Shown here in pieces: positions 1 to 5,353 of a stretch of 5,353 nucleotides of DNA. Below the pieces are notes generated by a model. That model did not search any database. It had not been told where the DNA came from and was given only the letters and a program-made list of their open reading frames with translations. Both the position numbers and the translations under genes were made by a program. Each line of letters starts with the position of its first letter. The first letter of the stretch is position 1. The stretch is from Spirosoma fluviale (GTDB lineage Bacteria > Bacteroidota > Bacteroidia > Cytophagales > Spirosomataceae), in the NCBI GenBank assembly GCA_945860325.1, contig CAMARL010000139.1, forward strand, positions 1-5,353. The letters run 5' to 3'.

Positions 1-1
1 C

Positions 2-2221
2 AAGGATAAAGATAATGACTGGTATGGTGCTTTGATTAATAAAGATGCTCCTATCTCTAGTTATAATTTATCTATCTCTTCAAACAAAGAGAAATCTAGA
101 ACTTCATTAGTTGCAGGGGTATTGCAACAAAAAGGGGTGGTTAGAAATACAGATTATCAGCGTTATTCATTGCGTTTAAATTCAACGTATGATATTTCTG
201 ATAAGGTTACGGTTGGTTTCAACGTAGCTCCTCAAATGGTTTATGATAATACGCCTAGAACAGATGGTGATCGTGGAACAGGTATTTTGTTCAATGCATT
301 ACATACATGGCCTATTATGCCTATTTATGAGGCAGATGGTAAGACATTGACTAAGTTCAACCGTTTTCCAGCGAGTACAGGTAATATTTTTGCATATGCC
401 AACTGGGTACGTTCTGCTGATGAGTTGATTAATGAAACAACAACAACTAATTTGTTGTCCAATGCATTTATCGAAATTGAGCCTATCAAAGGTTTGAAAT
501 TTAAGTCATCTATGAACGGAGAGATTTTAAGAACGAAATTTTTCTTCTTTAATCCAGCGAATGCAACATCAGCGATTAACGTACCTATTCCTACCACAGC
601 AGTTTCAATTCGTCAAAACGTTGAAAACTTGTCTTGGTTGAATGAGAATACGCTTACTTACGCAAAGACTTTGTGGGATGATCATAAATTTGAATTATTA
701 GGAGGTTATACAAACCAATATTTCCGTCAAGAGTCTACTCAAGTTCAAGCGGATACTTATGCGGATGATCGTCTTCCTACGATTCAAGGTGCAATTAACG
801 TCAATAGAGGTTCGACTGTTTCAGGCGTACAAGAATGGTCATTGACTTCTTATTTAGCTCGTTTGAATTATAACTTCAAAGGCAAGTATTTATTTAATGC
901 AGCGATACGTAGTGATGGTTCATCTCGTTTCGGCGCTAATAATCGTTGGGGTACTTTCCCATCATTAGGTGCTGGTTGGGTTGTTTCAGATGAGGCATTT
1001 ATGTCAGATTTACCTGCTGTTACATTCTTGAAGTTAAGAGGTAGCTGGGGTATCATTGGTAATAATAACTTAGGTAACTATACTTCATATGCATTGATTA
1101 ATAATACGGTCAATGGAGTTTTTGGAAATACAGTTGCCACAGGTGCTGCAGTAAGTTCATTAGCTAATCCAAATTTAGGTTGGGAAACCACTCAGCAATT
1201 GGATTTAGGTTTTGATTTAAACTTATTTAATAATCGTGTCAATTTCGTATATGATTATTATACTAAGAATACAACCAATTTATTATATGCGGTACAAATT
1301 GCTCAAGAGTCAGGTTTTGGTAACTTCAATGATAACATTGGAGAGATTAAATTCTGGGGACATGAATTCTCTTTAAATACAACAAATACTACTGGTAAAG
1401 TTAGGTGGACTACAAATGCGAACATTTCATTCAATAGAAACGTAGTTGTTGCTTTAGCTCCAGGTATTGATCGTGTATATGGACAACACCACATTACTAA
1501 AGTAGGTCAGCCCTTTGGTCAATTTTATGGTGTTATTTCAGAAGGAATGTATAAAAATGCGGCAGATTTAGCTGCTTCTCCTAAAGTTCCAGGACGTTCC
1601 ACAGTGGGAAGTATCAAACTTAAGGATTCGAATGGAAATGGAGTAATTGATTACGGTGGAAACTCTGATGATCGTGTTATCATGGGTAATCCTTTCCCTG
1701 ATTTTGTATATGGTATCACGAATAATGTTACTTATGGAGATTGGGATTTTAATATCATTGGATCTGGTTCTTATGGTAATCAATTAATTGTACGTCATAT
1801 TTATTCGACGGCCAATTTGGACGGTGTATTTAACATGGTGGATGGTGCTAAATATCGTTTCCGTTCGGAAGCAAATCCAGGAATGGGAATGTATGGAACG
1901 ACTGTGGGTGGTGGTAACGTAACAGGTATCGAGCGTGACTGGATGAATAGCCGTTTTGTTGCGGATGCATCTTACTTCACGATTCGTAACATCACGTTGG
2001 GTTACACATTTGCTAAGCCAACGAAGGTTTACAAGTCGGTACGTGTGTACGCATCATGCCAACAAGCCTATGTGTTCACAAATTATTGGGGTGGACCGAA
2101 TCCAGAAACAAGTGCGCAAGGAAACGGTCAAGGTGACGGTGGTAACTTAAGTCCTGGTATAGATTTATCCAACTATCCAGTGCCAAGAACTTTCACATTG
2201 GGTGCAAACTTCAACTTTTAA
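2..2221 (+). CDS. SusC/RagA-family TonB-dependent outer-membrane receptor, 5'-truncated by the window edge
   Basis: This is the beta-barrel part of a SusC-type receptor, which imports glycans or other large ligands across the outer membrane using TonB energy. The frame is open to the left edge, so the signal peptide, carboxypeptidase-regulatory-like domain, TonB box and most of the plug lie upstream. Full-length relatives are about 1000 aa and 739 residues are visible. Counting the first full codon as residue 1, recognisable family motifs are RSDGSSRF (303-310), FPSLGAGW (319-326), NPNLGWE (389-395), DYYTK (418-422), the Asp/Asn-rich loop DSNGNGVID (542-550), NPFPDFVYG (563-571), and a C-terminal YPVPRTFTLG stretch ending in Phe739, the aromatic terminal residue typical of barrels inserted by BamA. 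A Gly/Asn-rich loop precedes that end, as in many relatives. A SusD partner follows after 33 bp, so the two are almost certainly cotranscribed. The ligand cannot be told from sequence. Confidence 0.96.
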   Translation, partial: KDKDNDWYGALINKDAPISSYNLSISSNKEKSRTSLVAGVLQQKGVVRNTDYQRYSLRLNSTYDISDKVTVGFNVAPQMVYDNTPRTDGDRGTGILFNALHTWPIMPIYEADGKTLTKFNRFPASTGNIFAYANWVRSADELINETTTTNLLSNAFIEIEPIKGLKFKSSMNGEILRTKFFFFNPANATSAINVPIPTTAVSIRQNVENLSWLNENTLTYAKTLWDDHKFELLGGYTNQYFRQESTQVQADTYADDRLPTIQGAINVNRGSTVSGVQEWSLTSYLARLNYNFKGKYLFNAAIRSDGSSRFGANNRWGTFPSLGAGWVVSDEAFMSDLPAVTFLKLRGSWGIIGNNNLGNYTSYALINNTVNGVFGNTVATGAAVSSLANPNLGWETTQQLDLGFDLNLFNNRVNFVYDYYTKNTTNLLYAVQIAQESGFGNFNDNIGEIKFWGHEFSLNTTNTTGKVRWTTNANISFNRNVVVALAPGIDRVYGQHHITKVGQPFGQFYGVISEGMYKNAADLAASPKVPGRSTVGSIKLKDSNGNGVIDYGGNSDDRVIMGNPFPDFVYGITNNVTYGDWDFNIIGSGSYGNQLIVRHIYSTANLDGVFNMVDGAKYRFRSEANPGMGMYGTTVGGGNVTGIERDWMNSRFVADASYFTIRNITLGYTFAKPTKVYKSVRVYASCQQAYVFTNYWGGPNPETSAQGNGQGDGGNLSPGIDLSNYPVPRTFTLGANFNF

Positions 2222-2254
2222 TTAGCTAAATATTAAACGTTTATTTTAGAAAAA

Positions 2255-3766
2255 ATGAAAAATAAAATCATATTAAGCTGTTTGTTAGCCGTAGGATTAT
2301 CAGGTTGCACAGCTGAATTTTTGGTAATAACACCAGAAACAAGTTTAAGTTCGGTTACGTTTTTTAAGACTGAGGCCGATTTTTCTCAAGCAGTGAATGC
2401 TTGTTACGTTCCATTACGAACTATTTACAATGACCGTTCGTATTTACTATCTGAAATGCATTCGGATAATACATATTATTTTAGAAATACGGCTTTTGGT
2501 GCCACTGAGCAGCAAGAGGATTTGGCGGATTTTTCGATCCCGGTATCGAATAATTTAACGACCAATACACACGTATTAAATCAATATCGTCAAGATTATT
2601 TGATTATTGCACGTGCAAATCAAGTTTTAGCTTTAATTGATAAAGCTGATTTTGATGCGGCTGCCAAAGCCAATTTAAAGGGACAAGCGCAATTTATGCG
2701 TGCTTTTGCCTATTTTGAAATCTATCGTTATTTCAATAAAGGACCTTTGCAATTAACTCCAGTGGCAAATAGAGAAGAAGCTGCTGCTAAGTTGGGAACT
2801 GCTGATGATATCTCAAAAATCATCATTGGTGATTTGACTGGTGCTATTACAGGCTTAAAGTCTAAGTCGACTCAAGAAGCTGGTCGCGCTACGGCTGGTG
2901 CTGCAAGGGCTCTTTTGGCTAATTTGTATTTGATTCAGAAAAACTGGGCTGGTGCAGAAAAATTATGCCGTGAGATCGTTGCTGAAGGAAGCTATTCTTT
3001 AATGGCTGACTACAACAATGCATTCACTACGAGTACTGCCAACAAGAACAATGCAGAAAGCGTTTTTGAGGTTCAGTATCAGGAAGGTGCTAATGGTTTT
3101 CAAGGATCATTTATGTATAATTTCATGCCTCGACCTATGACTTCTGGTGAATTATTTACGTTAGCTGGTACATCAAACCCTCAACCTCAAACAGGTGAAG
3201 GTAATAATGCACCCATGCCTGATTTAATTAATTCATATGAGGCAGGAGATTTACGTAAAGCTGCTTCTATTGGATATATCACTTGTTCGTCAACTTTATG
3301 GCAAGCAAAAACATATCCATATGTAAAGAAGTTTGTAAGAACTCACTCTTTGAATGGTAACCATGGGATGAACTGGCCTATTTTCCGTTATTCTGAAGTT
3401 TTATTGTTCATGGCGGAAGCTTTGAATGAGCAAGGAAAAACAGCTGAAGCAGCTACTTTTATGAATCAAGTACGTAAGCGTGCTGGTTTAGCTGAAACAA
3501 CTGCTTCTACTCAAGCTGCTTTCCGTACTGCTTTAATGAAAGAGCGTCGTTTGGAATTAGCTTTTGAAAATAAAAGATGGCATGATTTAGTTCGTACGGA
3601 TACTTTTAAAGAGGTAATAGCGGCTAAAGGAAAAGCAATCACGGCAGATCCTTTTGCTCATTATTATGAAAAAGGATATACGTTGCGTAGTAACTCTTTC
3701 ACAGTGATTGAGAAATACTATCCATTGCCTGCTGATGAGGCTGCTTTGAATCCTAACATTAAATAA
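2255..3766 (+). CDS. SusD/RagB-family surface nutrient-binding lipoprotein
   Basis: SusD proteins are lipid-anchored, cell-surface lids that sit on the SusC barrel and help capture the ligand. The 503-aa product has a lipoprotein signal peptide: a basic MKNK start, a hydrophobic stretch, and lipobox LSGC with Cys18 as the predicted lipidated residue. The mature N-terminus reads EFLVITPETS followed by FFKTEADFSQAVNACY (36-51), the classic SusD opening. Helical TPR-like motifs follow: RANQVLALID (120-129), QAQFMRAFAYFEIYRYF (144-160), and RALLANLYL (218-226) with NWAGAEKLC (230-238). The SusD C-terminal core is clear: FRYSEVLLFMAEALNE (377-392), NQVRKRAGL (404-412) and ERRLELAFENKRWHDLVR (430-447), then YYPLPADE and NPNIK at the end. 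Many relatives carry a few more residues after NPN[LI], so this end is slightly short. The ATG at 2255 is supported by the signal peptide, and the upstream sequence is A-rich without Shine-Dalgarno, as usual in the phylum. An intrinsic terminator follows 14 bp after the stop. Confidence 0.97.
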   Translation: MKNKIILSCLLAVGLSGCTAEFLVITPETSLSSVTFFKTEADFSQAVNACYVPLRTIYNDRSYLLSEMHSDNTYYFRNTAFGATEQQEDLADFSIPVSNNLTTNTHVLNQYRQDYLIIARANQVLALIDKADFDAAAKANLKGQAQFMRAFAYFEIYRYFNKGPLQLTPVANREEAAAKLGTADDISKIIIGDLTGAITGLKSKSTQEAGRATAGAARALLANLYLIQKNWAGAEKLCREIVAEGSYSLMADYNNAFTTSTANKNNAESVFEVQYQEGANGFQGSFMYNFMPRPMTSGELFTLAGTSNPQPQTGEGNNAPMPDLINSYEAGDLRKAASIGYITCSSTLWQAKTYPYVKKFVRTHSLNGNHGMNWPIFRYSEVLLFMAEALNEQGKTAEAATFMNQVRKRAGLAETTASTQAAFRTALMKERRLELAFENKRWHDLVRTDTFKEVIAAKGKAITADPFAHYYEKGYTLRSNSFTVIEKYYPLPADEAALNPNIK

Positions 3767-3780
3767 GTATCATGAATGGA

Positions 3781-3812
3781 TAGCCGCCAAGGAATTGGCG
3801 GCTATTTTTTTT
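3781..3812 (+). terminator. Rho-independent terminator after the susD-like gene
   Basis: A perfect 10-bp stem, TAGCCGCCAA at 3781-3790 pairing with TTGGCGGCTA at 3795-3804, closes a GGAA loop, which is a GNRA-type tetraloop. An uninterrupted run of eight T follows at 3805-3812. The stem can gain an eleventh A-T pair (3780 with 3805). The GC-rich arms stand out sharply from the AT-rich surroundings. No A-tract lies on the left side, so it should act only on + strand transcripts. It ends the SusCD transcription unit or reduces read-through, and it lies just 9 nt before the next start codon. Confidence 0.93.
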
Positions 3813-3821
3813 CTCTAAATT

Positions 3822-5012
3822 ATGAGCATACTCAACTTAATTGCCCTTTTTTACGCTTTTTTCACTGGTTTTTCTCCTGAAAATAAAGAGCTAAAAAAGT
3901 CGGTAGAATTTCAAAAAATCGTTATTTCTACTGAGTTTGTTTCTGAAGGTGTTTGTGTCGGTGACATCAATAAGGACGGGAATAAGGACATTATTGCGGG
4001 TGCATTTTGGTATGAAGCACCTACCTGGGTTAAGCATCAATTTTCCGCTGAAATTAGGTATGACAAATCATTGAAGCCATTTCCAGATACTCATGTATTT
4101 AAGGTAGATGAGGGATATTCAGATTCCTTTGCTAATTTTTCAGCGGATATTAATCAAGATGGTTGGGTCGATGTGATCAAAATAGGCTTACCTGGAGAAG
4201 CGGTTTATTGGTTTGAAAATAATCAAAATAAATCGGGCCATTGGAAGCGACATTTTTTATGTGCATCCTTAGGAAATGAATCACCACTTTTTGAAGATGT
4301 GGATGGAGATGGAAAAAAGGATTTGATTGGAAACGATTCTAAAAATCAAAAAGTAGTTTGGTATCAAGCACCTTCTTCAAAAGATAGTGTTTGGGTTGCG
4401 CGAACGATTTCAGCTAATCCCAAATTGGGTACCCATAAGTATACACATGGTTTGGGCTTTGCTGATTTAAATCAAGACGGCCGAAAGGATGTGATCATTA
4501 AGGAAGGTTGGTTTGAAATGCCAAAAGACCTTCAAACAGAATGGACTTTCCATGTTTTGTCTACGAAGTTTGATTGTGCTCAAATGTATGTGTACGATTT
4601 TGACAAAGATGGGGATATGGATATTTTATCTTCCTCTGCGCATGATTATGGTATTTGGTGGAATGAGACTAAATCATTAGCGACGGGCGAAATTGAGAAT
4701 CATTTAATTGACAAATCACTTTCACAGACTCATTCGATGCAATTCGTTGATTTGAATGGGGATAAGAATCCTGATTTTATTGTGGGCAAGCGCTTTATGG
4801 CACATAATGGAAAAGATCCAGGGGAGTTTGAAAGTGCTAATTTACAATGGTATGAATATCAGCCTAAACCTTCCCCACATTGGGTTTCTCATGTGATTGA
4901 TTCAGATTCAGGTGCAGGGATTAACTTTTTTGTGGAGGATATGAATAAAGACAAGAAAAATGATATTATTATTTCAAATAAAAAGGGTGTGTTTTTGTTT
5001 AAAAGAATTTAA
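3822..5012 (+). CDS. FG-GAP/VCBS-repeat protein, predicted exported seven-bladed beta-propeller
   Basis: The 396-aa product is dominated by seven copies of a D-x-[ND]-x-D-[GK]-x-x-D loop followed by two aliphatic residues, the metal-binding loop of FG-GAP/VCBS propeller blades. Most repeats end in an aromatic strand such as FWYEAP (62-67), VYWFEN (128-133), VVWYQAP (178-184), GWFEMP (229-234), IWWNET (278-283) or LQWYEY (341-346). Seven repeats at 44-63 residue spacing indicate one closed seven-bladed propeller with little else. The N-terminus (about residues 2-17) is hydrophobic and could be a signal peptide or anchor, but it lacks basic residues and a clear cleavage site. The ATG at 3822 is the only reasonable start, because an in-frame TAA lies at 3816-3818 and the next Met codon is far inside the propeller. 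The gene sits between a SusCD pair and a DUF1080 gene, so a role in binding or converting a sugar outside the cytoplasm is inferred. The exact function is unknown: it could be a carbohydrate-binding or scaffold protein, a lyase, or a dehydratase-like enzyme. Confidence 0.9.
   Translation: MSILNLIALFYAFFTGFSPENKELKKSVEFQKIVISTEFVSEGVCVGDINKDGNKDIIAGAFWYEAPTWVKHQFSAEIRYDKSLKPFPDTHVFKVDEGYSDSFANFSADINQDGWVDVIKIGLPGEAVYWFENNQNKSGHWKRHFLCASLGNESPLFEDVDGDGKKDLIGNDSKNQKVVWYQAPSSKDSVWVARTISANPKLGTHKYTHGLGFADLNQDGRKDVIIKEGWFEMPKDLQTEWTFHVLSTKFDCAQMYVYDFDKDGDMDILSSSAHDYGIWWNETKSLATGEIENHLIDKSLSQTHSMQFVDLNGDKNPDFIVGKRFMAHNGKDPGEFESANLQWYEYQPKPSPHWVSHVIDSDSGAGINFFVEDMNKDKKNDIIISNKKGVFLFKRI
3963..4964 (+). 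other. Seven Asp-rich FG-GAP-like loops of the propeller protein
   Basis: The region runs from the first Asp of repeat 1 to the last Asp of repeat 7. The nine-residue loops are at residues 48-56 (DINKDGNKD), 109-117 (DINQDGWVD), 159-167 (DVDGDGKKD), 215-223 (DLNQDGRKD), 259-267 (DFDKDGDMD), 310-318 (DLNGDKNPD) and 373-381 (DMNKDKKND). By family knowledge the first, third, fifth and ninth positions usually ligate Ca2+. In the last two loops the Gly at position 6 is replaced by Lys, which may weaken or alter the loop. The repeats are divergent at DNA level, so this is an old protein repeat and not a recent tandem duplication. Confidence 0.9.
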
Positions 5013-5051
5013 TTTTTACAAAAAATAGTCAATCCTTTTTTTTCAATTTAT

Positions 5052-5067
5052 TTTAAATTAATTTAAA
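5052..5067. promoter_or_regulatory. AT-only 16-bp perfect palindrome upstream of the DUF1080 gene
   Basis: TTTAAATTAATTTAAA reads the same on both strands and ends 17 bp before the ATG at 5085. It lies in the 72-bp gap between the propeller gene and the DUF1080 gene. It could be an operator half-site pair or a promoter element, but such palindromes arise readily in AT-only sequence. I see no convincing Bacteroidota-type promoter (TTTG with TAnnTTTG) around it. Confidence 0.25.
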
Positions 5068-5077
5068 CCTTTAAACC
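5062..5077 (+). repeat. Tandem 8-bp direct repeat in the DUF1080 gene leader
   Basis: TTTAAACC occurs twice back to back (5062-5069 and 5070-5077). The first copy overlaps the right end of the 16-bp palindrome, and the second ends 7 bp before the start codon. It occupies the translation-initiation region, so it may be part of the leader or a protein-binding site. The repeat itself is plain in the sequence, but its function is unknown. Confidence 0.5.
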
Positions 5078-5084
5078 TATACAT

Positions 5085-5353
5085 ATGAAAATTAATTACC
5101 GTAACCTAGTTTGGTTATTAGTTCCACTGCTTGGCATTTACAGTCCCATTTTTGCCCAAAAGGCTCAAGCGTCCGAGAAGGGATTCAAGAAAATTTTTGA
5201 TGGTAAAACATTGAAAGGTTGGGAGGGAGATCCAGTCTATTGGAAAGCTGAAAATGGAAGCATTGTGGGTGAAATTACACCGGCTACTATAGTAAAGCGC
5301 AATACCTTCATTATTTACCGTGATGCAAAGCCTTCTGATTTCGAATTGAAATG
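5085..5353 (+). CDS. DUF1080 / 3-keto-disaccharide hydrolase family protein, 3'-truncated by the window edge
   Basis: The reading frame opens at the ATG at 5085 and is still open at the right edge, giving 89 residues of a protein that is usually a little over 200 aa as a single domain. A signal peptide is visible: MKINYR, a hydrophobic core (8-18) and a likely cleavage after IFA (residue 24), so the protein is probably periplasmic or otherwise exported. The family start is unmistakable: GFKKIFDGKTLKGW (33-46), GDPVYW (48-53), ENGSIVGE (56-63), NTFIIYR (73-79) and DFELK (85-89). These match the first beta-strands of the jelly-roll domain known as DUF1080, which Pfam now names 3-keto-disaccharide hydrolase. 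Members are linked to breakdown of sugars oxidised at C3 and often lie near Gfo/Idh/MocA oxidoreductases and sugar isomerase-like TIM barrels. It follows the propeller gene by 72 bp with no terminator between, so cotranscription is likely. The catalytic part cannot be judged because the C-terminal half is missing. Confidence 0.93.
   Translation, partial: MKINYRNLVWLLVPLLGIYSPIFAQKAQASEKGFKKIFDGKTLKGWEGDPVYWKAENGSIVGEITPATIVKRNTFIIYRDAKPSDFELK

Noticed and set aside
32..34. TTG as a start codon for the SusC-like protein
   Set aside because: The same frame is open to the left edge and already encodes family-like sequence, and a SusC barrel cannot start without its signal peptide and plug. The true start is upstream of the window.
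325..1783. Minus-strand open frames of 62-90 codons inside the SusC-like gene (325-597, 868-1056, 1303-1494, 1568-1783)
   Set aside because: They lie entirely within a strongly supported gene, have no recognisable domain, and look like chance antisense frames.
1956..2150. Overlapping + strand frame of 64 codons
   Set aside because: It is out of frame inside the SusC C-terminus, has an unnatural composition rich in Thr, Arg and Val, and shows no initiation signal or domain.
2080..2160. Gly/Asn-rich stretch near the SusC C-terminus as a repeat or insertion
   Set aside because: A flexible Gly-rich extracellular loop just before the last strand is common in SusC proteins, and no exact DNA repeat is present.
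2222..2243. Short palindromes TTAGCTAA and TAAACGTTTA between the SusC and SusD genes
   Set aside because: They are 8 and 10 bp, AT-rich, and lack a loop or T-tract. They are expected by chance, and the 33-bp gap is normal for a SusC-SusD pair.
3725..3748. Possible Bacteroidota promoter in the susD 3' end (TTG at 3725 and CTGCTTTG at 3741)
   Set aside because: The TA of the TAnnTTTG element is missing and the spacing of 13 bp is too short. Both parts are explained by coding sequence.
5013..5043. Possible terminator after the propeller gene (A-run at 5020-5025 and T-run at 5036-5043)
   Set aside because: Any stem would be only A-T pairs with a 10-nt loop and no GC core, so it is too weak to call.

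Overview
The window comes from a Bacteroidota genome. It carries an adjacent SusC-type TonB-dependent receptor and SusD-type lipoprotein, a combination essentially confined to that phylum. The DNA is AT-rich, and the starts have A/T-rich leaders with no Shine-Dalgarno motif. A SusCD locus next to a propeller protein and a DUF1080 protein would suit an environmental Cytophagales/Sphingobacteriales-like member, but the genus cannot be fixed from this sequence.

Layout: all four genes are on the + strand. (1) Positions 2-2221 hold the C-terminal ~739 residues of a SusC/RagA outer-membrane receptor whose 5' part lies outside the window. (2) After 33 bp, 2255-3766 encodes a complete SusD/RagB surface lipoprotein of 503 aa. 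(3) A textbook intrinsic terminator lies at 3781-3812. (4) Only 9 nt after its T-tract, 3822-5012 encodes a 396-aa protein with seven FG-GAP/VCBS-like Asp-rich repeats, read here as a seven-bladed beta-propeller. (5) After a 72-bp AT-rich gap containing a 16-bp palindrome and a tandem 8-bp repeat, a secreted DUF1080/3-keto-disaccharide hydrolase family protein starts at 5085 and runs off the window after 89 residues. No stretch above 300 bp lacks a gene. No tRNA, rRNA, CRISPR or mobile element was seen.

How the genes may work together: SusC and SusD should form a lidded outer-membrane importer for an oligosaccharide or other glycoside-like ligand. The two downstream genes are predicted to be exported. 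The DUF1080 family is linked to cleavage of 3-keto-glycosides, so the locus may import and process oxidised or unusual sugars without a classical glycoside hydrolase, at least within the visible part. The terminator suggests that SusCD is transcribed at a higher level than, or separately from, the downstream pair. The most interesting points are this gene combination, the terminator abutting the propeller start, and a set of Glu/His residues at equivalent positions of the propeller blades that could form a ligand or metal site.
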